Below, in pieces: positions 1 to 9,486 of a stretch of 64,000 bases of DNA (the first letter of the stretch is position 1; each line of letters begins with the position of its first letter). Origin of the DNA: an uncultured Alphaproteobacteria bacterium (GTDB lineage: Bacteria; Pseudomonadota; Alphaproteobacteria; Rhodobacterales; Rhodobacteraceae). Made by a program: the position numbers and the translations under genes. The notes under the pieces are model-generated. The model was given only the letters and a program-made list of their open reading frames with translations, was not told where the DNA came from and did no database searches. The stretch is from the NCBI GenBank assembly GCA_902619165.1, contig CACNDI010000008.1, forward strand, positions 21,369 through 85,368. The letters run 5' to 3'.

Positions 1-734
1 GGAAAACCTAAACCTAAAAAGGATAATGCACTTTCCGTAATGATACCATTAGCAATTCCGAGGGTCGCAGATACCATTATGGGGGATAAGACATTTGGCA
101 TTATATGCCTTAAAATAATCAAAGTATCTGAAGTACCACTTGCTTTTGCGGCAAGGACAAACTCCCTTTCTTTGAGTGCTAGAACGTCAGCCCGTACTAT
201 TCTGGCAGTAGGCATCCAACTCGTGATACCAATAGAAACCACAATTAAAACAAACATTCCTCTCTCAGGACCATACGCCTCGCTGAGGGGCTCTCTAAAT
301 AAGAGCATCATAACTAAAAGGAGTGGAAGGAGGGGTAAAGAAAGAAATAAATCAGTAATCCGCATAAGAATGCCATCCAATTTTTTATAAAAACCGGCCG
401 TCACTCCTATGAAACTTCCAAAAAACAAAGACAGGGCCATTGCCGCTAATCCTACTGCAATCGATGTACGCCCCCCTGCCATCATTCTTGCCAAGGTATC
501 CCTACCTAACTGATCGGTTCCAAATGGATGCAATAAGCTGGGACCTTGGTTCCGAGATCGAATATCTATTTGATTTGCGTCAAAGGGCCAAAGAAAAGGT
601 CCAATCATTACTAGCAAAACAATTGAGAAGAAAATTATTGCTCCCAAAAGAGCTCCTTTGTGGCTCTTGAACTGATCCCAAACATCCCTAATCTTGCTGC
701 GTGGTTTTGCAGTAATATTATAACTATCAGTCAT
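1..734 (-). CDS. Dipeptide/oligopeptide ABC transporter permease, DppC/OppC-like (3' end outside window)
   Basis: Inner-membrane permease subunit of a peptide-type ABC importer. Read on the minus strand from ATG at 734, it starts with a short cytoplasmic tail and a first membrane helix. A stretch resembling the DppC 'PFGTDQLGRD' periplasmic motif follows, then a permease domain. The frame is still open at base 1, where it reads the family signature S-F-L-G-L-G-F. About 245 codons are visible; DppC proteins usually have about 280-300, so little is missing. The start overlaps the end of the dppB-like gene by 8 nt (ATGACTGA), which implies translational coupling in one operon. The exact substrate (di- or oligopeptide, or another opine-like compound) cannot be read from the sequence. 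Confidence 0.9.
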   Translation of the reverse strand, partial: MTDSYNITAKPRSKIRDVWDQFKSHKGALLGAIIFFSIVLLVMIGPFLWPFDANQIDIRSRNQGPSLLHPFGTDQLGRDTLARMMAGGRTSIAVGLAAMALSLFFGSFIGVTAGFYKKLDGILMRITDLFLSLPLLPLLLVMMLLFREPLSEAYGPERGMFVLIVVSIGITSWMPTARIVRADVLALKEREFVLAAKASGTSDTLIILRHIMPNVLSPIMVSATLGIANGIITESALSFLGLGF

Positions 735-1734
735 AGCGTATCCTTGGATCAAGTATTCCATAAATTATGTCAGCCAATAAGTTAAAGAGCACTATTAACA
801 CAGCAAACATAAATGTAATTGTTTGTACCGTTGGTAAATCATTAGCATAAATTGCTCCAATTAATTGTTGACCTATACCATTTACCTTAAATACCTGCTC
901 CGTAATTATTGCACCCCCAAAGATTGCGGGTACATTTAAAGCGATCACCGTTATTACAGGGATCATTGAATTTCTCAATACATGTATCATAACAACAGTC
1001 CATTCGCTGAGCCCCTTTGCTCGTGCTGTTCTCACATAATCCTGATTTAAATTATCAAGCATTGTTGCGCGCATAAATCTGTTTATCATGGCTGTTGTTT
1101 GAAGTGCTAAAACCATAACTGGCATGACCATTTGTTTTAGTTGAATCTTGAATGTTTCCCAATCGACCACAGAGTGTGTTGTGTCATAAATTGATGGCAA
1201 CCACCCCAATTGGACAGAAAAAATCACTATGACGAATACTCCAGTGAAAAACGGTGGGACTGAATAACCTATCATAGTAACGAAAGTACCGACCTGATCA
1301 AAAACCGAGTATTGTTTGTAAGCCGAATATATCCCTATGGGAATAGCGATTAATATGCCGACAACGTAAGACATTCCAACAACCCATAGTGTTTGGGGCA
1401 TTCGTTGAACAATTATATCCATTACAGGACTACGAGTTTGCCAGCTAATTACTCTTTGTTTGCCTTCAGAAAAGCTCGTATCAAAAAGGTAATCTATAAA
1501 CACTTGAGGTTCTATCCAAAAAAATTGAATCAGCCATTTTAAAAATTGAATGTAGAGGGGCTGTCCAAGCCCTAATGCCTCCCTCATTTTTTGCTTTACT
1601 TCTGGAGGAACAGTTAATGGTACTTGAGCCATAGGATCGTTAGGCGCTAAGTTAAGCAACAGAAAGATGACCAAACTGATAATAATCAGTGTTGGGATCG
1701 AAATTAATAGACGTCTCGAAATGAAGCTGAGCAT
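727..1734 (-). CDS. Dipeptide/oligopeptide ABC transporter permease, DppB/OppB-like
   Basis: 335-residue inner-membrane permease that pairs with the DppC-like subunit. The N-terminus has the hallmark of the family (residues 1-30: short basic start, R-R-L-L, then a hydrophobic helix ending at N-D-P). Five further helices follow from about residue 115. The cytoplasmic coupling loop that docks on the ATPase is visible at about 231-262 (D-Y-V-R-T-A-R-A-K-G). Length is close to the usual 310-340. It lies 62 nt after the binding-protein gene, with a strong hairpin in between, and overlaps the next permease gene. Family assignment is secure; the transported peptide is not. Confidence 0.92.
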   Translation of the reverse strand: MLSFISRRLLISIPTLIIISLVIFLLLNLAPNDPMAQVPLTVPPEVKQKMREALGLGQPLYIQFLKWLIQFFWIEPQVFIDYLFDTSFSEGKQRVISWQTRSPVMDIIVQRMPQTLWVVGMSYVVGILIAIPIGIYSAYKQYSVFDQVGTFVTMIGYSVPPFFTGVFVIVIFSVQLGWLPSIYDTTHSVVDWETFKIQLKQMVMPVMVLALQTTAMINRFMRATMLDNLNQDYVRTARAKGLSEWTVVMIHVLRNSMIPVITVIALNVPAIFGGAIITEQVFKVNGIGQQLIGAIYANDLPTVQTITFMFAVLIVLFNLLADIIYGILDPRIRYD

Positions 1735-1762
1735 TTTAATTTTATGCTGAAGTTTAAGAGAT

Positions 1763-1790
1763 AGAGGCGCAACCCCTGAGTTGCGCCTCT
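1763..1790 (-). terminator. Perfect 10-bp stem-loop between binding-protein and permease genes
   Basis: A perfect inverted repeat (AGAGGCGCAA / TTGCGCCTCT) with an 8-nt loop lies in the 62-nt gap between the solute-binding protein and the dppB-like gene. There is no T-run on the operon strand, so it is more likely a partial terminator or 3' mRNA stabiliser. Such an element is common after binding-protein genes and would give more binding protein than permease. The pairing is visible directly; the role is inferred. Confidence 0.6.
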
Positions 1791-1796
1791 ACAAAT

Positions 1797-3494
1797 TTAT
1801 TTAATTCGGTACCAATCGGCAACATTCCAGAGTTCGGAGTCCCATGTGTTCAACACAACTCCGCCAAGTGATTTGGCATGAGCTGAAACTCTTCCTCTAT
1901 GTACCAAAGGAACAATTGTGTAGCTATCCTTAGTCAACATATTGTTGAGCTTAATTCCGATTTCTCCTCTCTTCTTGAGGTCTCCGGTAGCGGATAACTC
2001 ATCTAACAACGCGTCATAGGCTGGATCGCAATATCTATTAATATTCTCACCCTGCCATTGGCTTTCTGGCTTTGGCTCGTTACCACATCTATACATGGAA
2101 AGGTAATTTTGAGGGTCAGTACCATCAAATGTATTTGCGTACATTTCCACATCAGCATAGAATTTTTGGAAAGTATCTGGTGAACCAGGATCCCCTCCAA
2201 AGAAAACTGATGCATTTAGATTCCTCAACTCAGTTTCAACACCAATTTGCTGCCACCAGTCTTTGATTAGAGCTTGGAAGTCTTGTCTTACGGCATTGGT
2301 AGATGTTTGATAAAGAATAGATAGTTTCACACCATCCTTAGCTCTGATACCGTCCGAACCTTTTTTCCATCCAGCGCTTTCTAGCAAAGCGTTGGCTCCA
2401 GCTATATCCTGTTTCATACAATAATCATTTTTAGCTGCGTACAAATCTGGAGCAGGAACAAGATCACAAGTTACATCGCCCGCTTTGCCATACCCTATTT
2501 CTACAAGTAACGTTCTATCTATTGCCATCGAGAGTGCTTTACGGACGTTGATATCTGTTAGAAATGGATGGGGAGCCTTCCTCGTAGCTCTAGTATTTGC
2601 ATCTAGATCTGGGGATGGATCTGTTAAATTCATTTCCAATCTTTCAACCAATGGTCCAAAGCCGGCAATTGCAATACCTTTTCCAGCTTTTTCCATATTA
2701 GCAATAACTTCAGGCGCTAATTGTAGGTTCCAAGCATAATCGAACTCACCAGTTTCGAGTACTGACCTTCCTGCAGCTGTTGCGTCTCCACCACCTTTGA
2801 AAGTCACGGTTGCAAAAGCAGGCTTACTTGGATCGCGGTAGTTGTCATTAGCCTTCATCTGAATGACATCATTAGGCTTAAATTCTGTAACTACAAAAGG
2901 TCCTGTTCCGATGGGCCCAAAATTTGCGTCAGTACAATTTGGTGCTTTTGCGCCCATACAGTTTTCAAACTGTTTTTTCTGTATTATTGGCGATTGGCCA
3001 CCCATGAAAGGACCGTAAGGGTTTGGTTTAGGTGCAGAAAATTTAACGACAATAGTTCTGTCGTCAGGGGTTGTTACTGAAGTCACCCCATCAAATTTTG
3101 CTAACTGGGCACAGCCTCCCTCAGGGTGCATGCAGTAATCAGCAGTAAATTTCACATCAGCTGACGTAACTGCCGAACCGTCTGACCACTTTAGACCCTT
3201 TTTAAGCTTCCATGTGATAGACATTAGATCCGAACTAACGCCCCCATTTTCAACTGTCGGAATCTCTTCAGCCAAATAGGGAACGAGCGCTCCTGTTTCC
3301 GTATATCTCCCTAGCGGTTCAATAATCATCGATGACGACTCAATATCCTTTGTTCCACTAGAGAGGTATGGGTTCAAAATTGAAGGTGCTTGCCAGTATA
3401 TAATACTAACATTTCCATCAGAACCCCTTCCTGCAAAACTAGCGGTAGCTATAAGAGCTGCGGCTAATCCCACAAATAAAGATTTGATTTTCAT
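1797..3494 (-). CDS. ABC transporter substrate-binding protein, family 5 (peptide type)
   Basis: Periplasmic binding protein for the peptide-type importer, about 565 residues, normal for SBP family 5 (DppA/OppA). I place the start at ATG 3494 because GGGAGAA lies just upstream; an in-frame ATG 15 nt earlier has no ribosome-binding site. Residues 1-21 form a signal peptide (K-I-K, hydrophobic core, A-S-F-A before the mature G-R-G). The mature part begins with the typical W-Q-A-P-x-x-L-N-P-Y-L segment and contains the family features L-A-E-x-x-P and W-S-D-G-x-x-V-T-A-D-V-K-F-T. It is the first gene of the minus-strand operon, divergent from the ATPase gene at 3669. Confidence 0.93.
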   Translation of the reverse strand: MKIKSLFVGLAAALIATASFAGRGSDGNVSIIYWQAPSILNPYLSSGTKDIESSSMIIEPLGRYTETGALVPYLAEEIPTVENGGVSSDLMSITWKLKKGLKWSDGSAVTSADVKFTADYCMHPEGGCAQLAKFDGVTSVTTPDDRTIVVKFSAPKPNPYGPFMGGQSPIIQKKQFENCMGAKAPNCTDANFGPIGTGPFVVTEFKPNDVIQMKANDNYRDPSKPAFATVTFKGGGDATAAGRSVLETGEFDYAWNLQLAPEVIANMEKAGKGIAIAGFGPLVERLEMNLTDPSPDLDANTRATRKAPHPFLTDINVRKALSMAIDRTLLVEIGYGKAGDVTCDLVPAPDLYAAKNDYCMKQDIAGANALLESAGWKKGSDGIRAKDGVKLSILYQTSTNAVRQDFQALIKDWWQQIGVETELRNLNASVFFGGDPGSPDTFQKFYADVEMYANTFDGTDPQNYLSMYRCGNEPKPESQWQGENINRYCDPAYDALLDELSATGDLKKRGEIGIKLNNMLTKDSYTIVPLVHRGRVSAHAKSLGGVVLNTWDSELWNVADWYRIK

Positions 3495-3668
3495 ATTATT
3501 TTCTCCCAAGTTAAGGGTCTAAAACCAGTTGTAGAGACGAGAATCTGATTTTAAAACCCGTTTTAATCAGTGATTGAGTATGCAATATCGATTTGTCATT
3601 GTAAATGATGTAATTCAAGATGTAAAATAGAACGCCAACTTAATTTTGAATCGGAGATCAGATCAAAA

Positions 3669-5498
3669 ATGCTAGATAATAACGGATCCCTTGCGTCCTT
3701 TGAAAATTTACGCGTCGAATTTGATACAAAGGATGGAAAGGTTGTGGCAGTTGAGGATATTTCCTTTGAGATTAAGCCTCAGCAAACTATATGTTTGGTC
3801 GGTGAATCTGGTTCTGGGAAATCGGTTTCATCTCTTTCCATGATGAGGCTTGTTGAATTTGGCGGTGGGAGTTTGGCTGGTGGTAAGTTGTTATTCAATA
3901 GAGGTGATAAAGGATTAATTGACGTAGCAGTTTCCAAACAGTCTCAAATGAGACAAATTAGGGGTAACGAAATCGGTATGATATTTCAAGAACCAATGAC
4001 CGCATTAAACCCTGTTTTTACAGTTGAAAGACAATTAACGGAAGGTCTTATAGTTCATAAAGGGTTTTCAAAGAGTGAAGCAAAGAAAAGAGCTTTAGAA
4101 CTTATGACCATGGCAAAAATACCCGAGCCTGAGAGACGATTGAAACAATTTCCACATGAACTCTCTGGCGGTATGAGACAGAGAGTTGTAATAGCAATTG
4201 CGCTAGCGTGTCAGCCAAGACTCTTAATCGCGGATGAGCCAACAACAGCTTTGGATGTGACCATTCAAGCGGAAATACTTGCTTTGATAAATAGGTTGAA
4301 GGAGGAAACAGGTACGGCGGTGATGTTCATTACGCATGATATGGCGGTGGTAGCGCAAATGGCCGATCGTGTTGTTGTTATGTATCAAGGTAAAAAAGTT
4401 GAAGAGGGGACAGTACATGAGATTTTTAATAATCCTCAGCATGAGTACACGAAGTCCCTCTTAGCAGCCGTTCCAAAACTTGGAGAGATGGCAAGCAAGA
4501 AATATCCCGAACCCATGCGGTTAGTAGGGGAGAAAACGACCAAGGCCTTAAAGCCTATTATTGGAACGAACGAGCCCCTGCTTCAAGTGAACAATCTAGT
4601 GACCCGCTACCCGGTTAAAGGGGGCGTATTCAGACGAACAGTGGCACGCGTGCATGCTGTTGAGGATGTATCTTTTACTATAATGAAAGGAAAGACTCTT
4701 TCGCTTGTTGGGGAGTCAGGGTGTGGTAAGTCAACGGTGGGACGCTCGCTCATTCGATTGGTAGACCCAACATCAGGGGATGTGAATTTAGATGGTCAGA
4801 ATATACTATCACTTAATCAAAAGGATATGCGGGAAGCCCGGAGCAATATCCAGATGGTTTTTCAAGATCCTTTCGCCTCATTAAATCCACAAATGATGTT
4901 AATTGATCAAGTGGCGGAACCGTTGCGTAACTACGGAACGGTGAAGCGTGAAGTATTGCAGGAAAAAATTGGTGATCTCTTCGATCGTGTAAAGTTACCA
5001 CGAAGTTTTATGCAACGCTACCCACATGAACTTTCCGGTGGTCAGCGTCAGCGGATAGCCATTGCGCGTGCACTAGCGCTTAACCCTAAGCTGATAATAG
5101 CAGATGAAGCGGTGAGCGCATTGGATGTATCGGTACAAGCGCAAGTACTAAACTTAATGATGGAACTCCAGTTTGATTTGGGATTATCTTTTTTATTCAT
5201 TAGTCATGATATGGCGGTTGTTGAGCGGGTAAGCCATGATGTTGGTGTTATGTATTTAGGACGCTTGGTTGAGATCGGTCCTAGACAAGCTATATTCCGT
5301 AATCCTCAGCATCCTTATACACAGGATTTGTTAAAAGCGGTACCTATTGCGGATCCAGACAAAAGGAAGTCGGAAAGAGATCTAAACTTTAAACCTCTTC
5401 CATCACCTATTCATGATTTGAACTATAAGGCTGAACCATCGGTATATAGAAAAGTGGCAAAAAACCACTATGTCTTAACAACGGACTGTGGGTATTAA
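3669..5498 (+). CDS. Fused peptide ABC transporter ATPase (DppD-DppF-like, two nucleotide-binding domains)
   Basis: 609-residue protein carrying both ATPases of the peptide importer in one chain. Domain 1 has Walker A GESGSGKS at 45-52, signature LSGGMRQR at 165-172 and Walker B at 185-192. Domain 2 has GESGCGKS at 348-355, LSGGQRQR at 455-462 and Walker B at 475-482. Each domain ends in the oligopeptide-transporter C-terminal extension (N-P-Q-H-x-Y-T). It is transcribed away from the binding-protein/permease operon, across a 174-bp intergenic region that should hold both promoters. It presumably energises those permeases. The stop codon lies just upstream of the ArgE-like gene. Confidence 0.94.
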   Translation: MLDNNGSLASFENLRVEFDTKDGKVVAVEDISFEIKPQQTICLVGESGSGKSVSSLSMMRLVEFGGGSLAGGKLLFNRGDKGLIDVAVSKQSQMRQIRGNEIGMIFQEPMTALNPVFTVERQLTEGLIVHKGFSKSEAKKRALELMTMAKIPEPERRLKQFPHELSGGMRQRVVIAIALACQPRLLIADEPTTALDVTIQAEILALINRLKEETGTAVMFITHDMAVVAQMADRVVVMYQGKKVEEGTVHEIFNNPQHEYTKSLLAAVPKLGEMASKKYPEPMRLVGEKTTKALKPIIGTNEPLLQVNNLVTRYPVKGGVFRRTVARVHAVEDVSFTIMKGKTLSLVGESGCGKSTVGRSLIRLVDPTSGDVNLDGQNILSLNQKDMREARSNIQMVFQDPFASLNPQMMLIDQVAEPLRNYGTVKREVLQEKIGDLFDRVKLPRSFMQRYPHELSGGQRQRIAIARALALNPKLIIADEAVSALDVSVQAQVLNLMMELQFDLGLSFLFISHDMAVVERVSHDVGVMYLGRLVEIGPRQAIFRNPQHPYTQDLLKAVPIADPDKRKSERDLNFKPLPSPIHDLNYKAEPSVYRKVAKNHYVLTTDCGY

Positions 5499-5502
5499 TA
5501 AG

Positions 5503-6660
5503 ATGAGTAAATTATCGGCTTTAGAAATTCTGGAAAAATTAGTTAGCTTTCCAACGGTAAGCGATAGGAGTAATCTTGAGCTTATTGACTGGGTAGAAAA
5601 TTACTTAAACTCCTTTCAAATAGAGACACATAGAAAATATAATGAAGATAAGGATAAGGCTTCACTCTTCGCTCATGTTGGTCCACAAATAGAAGGAGCT
5701 GTAGTTTTGTCTGGCCATACGGATGTAGTTCCTGTTGAGGGCCAAGATTGGAATACTGATCCTTGGGTGCTGACAGAAAATGATAATAAACTTTATGGTC
5801 GTGGATCTTGCGATATGAAGGGATTTGATGCATTGGCTATTTGGGCAATGATTGAAGCTAATAAGAGTGAACTGAAAAGACCTCTCCAAATAGCACTCAG
5901 TTATGATGAGGAAGTTGGATGTTTAGGCGCGCCTCCGATGATAGACGAAATGATAAAAAAATTGCCAAAAGCTAGTATGGTAATTGTTGGAGAACCATCC
6001 AATATGCTCGCAGTAACTGGACATAAGGGTGCTTTAGGTTTTACAACACATTTAGTTGGGAAAGAGGTTCATTCATCAATATTAGACAGAGGTGTTAGCG
6101 CAATAATGAATGGAGCAAAGTTGATAGATTGGGCAAATCATCAGAATGTTGTTAATAAAAAATTGGAGATAACTGAGACGGCAAAGTTATTTGACCCTCC
6201 CTATACCACTTTACATGTAGGTGTTATAAAAGGAGGAACAGCACATAATATAACCGCAAAAGATTGTCATTTTGAAATGGACATAAGAGTTGTCTCGGAC
6301 CAAAAAGTTGATTTTTGGATTGAAAAATATAGCGCAAAAGTAAAAGAGATAGAAACTGACATGAAAGCCATCTCAGAAGATGCAAAAATAGTTGTCTCAA
6401 ATAGATCTGCAGTACCAGGGTTAAGACCAGAAACTAATGGTGAAGCTGAAACTTTTGTCAGACAAATTACTGGGGATAATGGAAACCATTTTGTTTCTTA
6501 TGGCACTGAGGCTGGTCAATTTCAAGAAAGAGGGTATTCCGCTGTTATATGTGGGCCAGGTGATATTTCCGTAGCCCATCAACCTAATGAATACATTGAG
6601 AAATCTCAATTTGAACTTGGCCTAAGCTTTATGAAAAATATGGTCGAAAAGCTTTCTTGA
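5503..6660 (+). CDS. argE: M20-family deacylase, acetylornithine deacetylase (ArgE)-like
   Basis: About 385-residue metallohydrolase predicted to remove an acyl group from an amino acid such as N-acetylornithine. The M20 signatures are visible: S-G-H-T-D-V-V-P (metal His72, Asp74), Y-G-R-G-S-C-D-M-K-G (bridging Asp104) and Y-D-E-E-V-G-C (catalytic/metal Glu136-137). A histidine occurs near the end in A-H-Q-P-N-E. The ATG at 5503 is preferred over an in-frame GTG at 5488, which overlaps the previous gene. It lies 4 nt after the ATPase stop, so it probably belongs to the peptide-uptake operon and may process an imported acylated amino acid rather than serve arginine synthesis. ArgE versus another M20 deacylase cannot be decided here. 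Confidence 0.85.
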   Translation: MSKLSALEILEKLVSFPTVSDRSNLELIDWVENYLNSFQIETHRKYNEDKDKASLFAHVGPQIEGAVVLSGHTDVVPVEGQDWNTDPWVLTENDNKLYGRGSCDMKGFDALAIWAMIEANKSELKRPLQIALSYDEEVGCLGAPPMIDEMIKKLPKASMVIVGEPSNMLAVTGHKGALGFTTHLVGKEVHSSILDRGVSAIMNGAKLIDWANHQNVVNKKLEITETAKLFDPPYTTLHVGVIKGGTAHNITAKDCHFEMDIRVVSDQKVDFWIEKYSAKVKEIETDMKAISEDAKIVVSNRSAVPGLRPETNGEAETFVRQITGDNGNHFVSYGTEAGQFQERGYSAVICGPGDISVAHQPNEYIEKSQFELGLSFMKNMVEKLS

Positions 6661-6757
6661 AAATAATAAAAATTCAGTTTTTTAATGCCAGTTTTTATTG
6701 ACAGAAATGAGCTTAGTAAAATACGATTTAGTTATAGAAATTTAAAGGAAATACAAA

Positions 6758-7441
6758 ATGCATATAGAACCTGGAGTAGTAAACGGCGCAAAAATCGGAC
6801 TTAGTTATTTAACCAGCGCAACAGCAATAGCATTAGGATTGAAATTGCTCATTCAGCGAATGTTTCATAGCACATCTGTTTTGATAACAGCTGTCAGATG
6901 TCTGATAACAACTATTTTTGTTTTTTCCTTTTTTGAGGTCCTCCCACAGTACCCACTCGGTGTATCAGAGGTCCATTTTATATTTGGTGCAACTTTGTTC
7001 TTATTTTTTGGTGCTGGAGCAACAGCTTTTGGTCTGGTTGCAGGTTTATCTTTGCAGGGAATTTTGTTAGCTCCATCAGATTTACCGCAGCTCTACATAA
7101 ACATATCAACTTTACTATTTCCGTTATTTGCGGTTTCGTACATTTCAAAGAAGATAATACCGGCTAACATCGCGTACACAGATTTGCAGTATAGGCAAGT
7201 TATATCTTTAACTGGTGTTTATCAGGGTGGAATAATTCTTTGGGTAGCGTTTTGGTGTTTCTATGGCCAAGGATTTAATCAAGAAACATTTTACAATGTC
7301 GGTGTATTCTCTTTAGCGTACTCTACGGTCATTGGCATAGAGTGCCTACTGGATGTTGGATTACTAGCCACATTTAAAAGTTACAAAAAAAAATCTTTGC
7401 CATCTGTACTTAATCAAAGGTTGATTTCTGTAAAAGACTAA
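6758..7441 (+). CDS. CbiM-like energy-coupling-factor transporter membrane protein, solitary
   Basis: 227-residue multi-pass membrane protein with about six helices. It begins with Met-His-Ile followed by x-x-G, the start typical of CbiM/NikM proteins, whose N-terminal Met-His amine and imidazole bind the Co2+ or Ni2+. The remaining sequence resembles stand-alone ECF-permease-like proteins of alphaproteobacteria. An AAAGGAAA Shine-Dalgarno lies upstream. No cbiN, cbiQ, cbiO or corrinoid gene adjoins it: ArgE-like lies 97 bp upstream and the M29 peptidase 104 bp downstream. Metal transport is inferred from the family; it could also use an ATPase/T-component encoded elsewhere. Confidence 0.75.
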   Translation: MHIEPGVVNGAKIGLSYLTSATAIALGLKLLIQRMFHSTSVLITAVRCLITTIFVFSFFEVLPQYPLGVSEVHFIFGATLFLFFGAGATAFGLVAGLSLQGILLAPSDLPQLYINISTLLFPLFAVSYISKKIIPANIAYTDLQYRQVISLTGVYQGGIILWVAFWCFYGQGFNQETFYNVGVFSLAYSTVIGIECLLDVGLLATFKSYKKKSLPSVLNQRLISVKD

Positions 7442-7545
7442 TTATTTCATCTATTCAGATATGAAATTAAAGTAGAATTAATTTTCAGAACTGTAATACC
7501 TTCTGGGTTATTCATGCTAGCATTTAATATGAAAGGTTAACAACT

Positions 7546-8781
7546 ATGGGATCCATAAACTTTGAGAAGTTAGACAAACTTGCTGAACTCTCAGTAAGTA
7601 CTGGTGTTGGTCTCCAAAAAGGACAAAACTTGTTGATTACTGCTCCATCAGATGCACTACCACTAGTTAGATTAATAGCTAAGCATGCTTACAAAGCGGG
7701 GGCAGGCTTAGTAACACCTTTTCTTTCCGACAGCGAAATAACCCTCGCAAGATATAAATACGCATCTGTCGAAAGCTTCGACGAAGCAGCAGATTGGCTC
7801 TACAAGGGTATGGGAGAAGCGTTTGATAACAATACGGCTAGAATGGCAATTGCTGGTGATGACCCAATGTTATTAACAGATGTGGACCCAGAAAAAGTTG
7901 CAAGAGCAAATAAAGCTAACTCTAAAGCTTACAAACCGGCAAGAGAACGAATTACCCAGTTTGATATTAACTGGAATATTATAGCTTGGCCGGGCCTAGC
8001 TTGGGCAAAAAGAATGTTCCCTGACCTAGCTGAGGGTGAAGCGCAAGCCCGATTAGCTGAGGCCATATTTATGGCTTCGCGCGTTAATACAGAAGATCCC
8101 GTTGCATCATGGAAGACACATAATCAGAAACTAAAGAAGAAAAGGGAATGGTTAAATCAAAAAAATTTTGAAGAAATACATTTCAAGGGGCCAGGCACTG
8201 ATTTGAAGGTAGGTTTGGCTGATGACCACGAGTGGATGGGTGGCGCTTCAATGGCTCAAAATGGTGTTATTTGTAATCCTAATATTCCTTCTGAAGAAGT
8301 GTTCACCACCCCACATGCGCTGAAAGTCGAGGGCTATGTATCTTCTACTAAACCGTTATCGCATCAAGGAACGTTAATTGATAATATTCGAGTTGTTTTT
8401 GAAAAAGGTAGTATCACAGATGCAAAAGCTAGCAAAGGTGAAACCGTTTTGAAGAAGGTTTTAGAGTCTGATGAAGGAGCTCGAAGATTGGGAGAAGTAG
8501 CACTCGTGCCTAATAGCTCACCAATTTCGAACTCTGGACTTTTGTTTTACAATACACTTTTTGATGAAAATGCTGCATGTCATATAGCTCTTGGCCAGTG
8601 TTACTCTAAGTGCTTTAAAGGAGACACTAACCTTTCGACGGCAGAAATAAGGGAGCGAGGAGGCAATTCAAGCATGATCCATATTGATTGGATGATTGGG
8701 TCGGGTGAGATTGACATTGATGGTTTTAGGAAAAGTGGAGAAATAGTACCTATATTTAGGAAAGGTGAGTGGGTTGATTAA
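7546..8781 (+). CDS. M29-family metallo-aminopeptidase (AmpS/PepS-like)
   Basis: 411-residue cytoplasmic aminopeptidase of the thermophilic-type M29 family, which removes N-terminal amino acids using two divalent metals. The N-terminal half (L-x-K-G-Q-N-L-L-I, then a long helical region) and the C-terminal catalytic half are both recognisable. The latter includes H-E-W-M-G-G, the E-E-V-F-T-T-P motif and C-H-I-A-L-G near residue 347. Full length for the family (about 400-415). Upstream GAAAGG precedes the ATG. A small frame starts inside its last codons. Its position after a peptide importer fits peptide utilisation, but promoter sharing is not shown. Confidence 0.92.
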   Translation: MGSINFEKLDKLAELSVSTGVGLQKGQNLLITAPSDALPLVRLIAKHAYKAGAGLVTPFLSDSEITLARYKYASVESFDEAADWLYKGMGEAFDNNTARMAIAGDDPMLLTDVDPEKVARANKANSKAYKPARERITQFDINWNIIAWPGLAWAKRMFPDLAEGEAQARLAEAIFMASRVNTEDPVASWKTHNQKLKKKREWLNQKNFEEIHFKGPGTDLKVGLADDHEWMGGASMAQNGVICNPNIPSEEVFTTPHALKVEGYVSSTKPLSHQGTLIDNIRVVFEKGSITDAKASKGETVLKKVLESDEGARRLGEVALVPNSSPISNSGLLFYNTLFDENAACHIALGQCYSKCFKGDTNLSTAEIRERGGNSSMIHIDWMIGSGEIDIDGFRKSGEIVPIFRKGEWVD

Positions 8782-8950
8782 AACAGATATACTAACATCA
8801 AAAGTGTTAGCCGAGGGCTTAAAAAAAATAGTAAAGCTTGAAGGTGTCGATGAAAAAAAAGAGCCGTATGAAAAAACAAAAAAAATTACCAAAGGGGTAG
8901 TTGTAGCTTTAAGTGCTGAAGCAAAACAGAAAGTAATTAAGTCTCTATAG
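8765..8950 (+). CDS. Small basic hypothetical protein (61 aa), coupled to the aminopeptidase gene
   Basis: Short Lys-rich reading frame that starts at GTG 8765, overlapping the last 17 nt of the aminopeptidase gene; AGGAAAG just upstream could serve as ribosome-binding site. The product is soluble, with no signal peptide or membrane helix, and contains K-L-E-G-V-D followed by a charged stretch and V-V-A-L-S-A-E-A-K. No family is recognised. Overlap with an intact stop codon and a plausible amino-acid composition argue for a real gene; its small size argues for caution. Confidence 0.4.
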   Translation: MSGLIKTDILTSKVLAEGLKKIVKLEGVDEKKEPYEKTKKITKGVVVALSAEAKQKVIKSL

Positions 8951-8961
8951 ATTTCTTTTAA

Positions 8962-9396
8962 TCAACCCATATCATAAAATTTTCTTAACATATTTAAAGC
9001 CGTAGGTTTCAAATTATTTGGGTTGGACCAAAATTGGTCATCATTAATATTGATGAATCCTGGAACGTCCTCCAGTGCTTCGGTATTTAAGTTCTTCAAA
9101 CCCATAGACCATGTCGAAAAGTTTCTTTCTTCAAAACTCCCATCCTCTAAAACTGTTATAGTATGATGTCTAGAATCAGCAGAAATTCTATCCCATGTTG
9201 GCGAGATTGATTTTTTTGGTCCCTCGATGATTTGAAGGAAGTTACCTCTTTTAAACTTTTTATTATACCTATAAATAAGTAATCCTGTGATTTCATGAGC
9301 TTCGTTCCATTCTCTTGCTTTTTGTAATAATTCTTTAAGCTCACTACTGCTTATTTCTGCCTGAGAGAAGCTGTAATAGACGATATATTTCAACAT
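8962..9396 (-). CDS. BLUF-domain blue-light photoreceptor
   Basis: 144-residue single-domain BLUF protein, a flavin-binding blue-light sensor. The photocycle residues align: Tyr7 (V-Y-Y-S), Asn31 (E-W-N-E-A-H-E-I-T-G), Gln55 (F-L-Q-I-I-E-G), Trp96 and Met98 (W-S-M-G). The R-H-H and R-N-F elements of the fold are also present. About six extra basic residues sit in the hairpin before Gln55 (R-Y-N-K-K-F-K-R-G-N) compared with AppA. No effector domain is fused, so signalling must go through a partner protein. It is divergent from the thiolase gene, with 90 bp between the two. Confidence 0.9.
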   Translation of the reverse strand: MLKYIVYYSFSQAEISSSELKELLQKAREWNEAHEITGLLIYRYNKKFKRGNFLQIIEGPKKSISPTWDRISADSRHHTITVLEDGSFEERNFSTWSMGLKNLNTEALEDVPGFININDDQFWSNPNNLKPTALNMLRKFYDMG

Positions 9397-9486
9397 TGTA
9401 TCATTTAATTATTATAGACCTAGTATTGTTATGTTAAAGTATAACCAGTAACAAACCAAATTAAGATTATCAGGGAGATAACTCCG

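Noticed and set aside
40..670. Two plus-strand frames at 40-390 and 440-670
   Set aside because: They lie opposite the DppC-like gene, which has clear family motifs on the minus strand.
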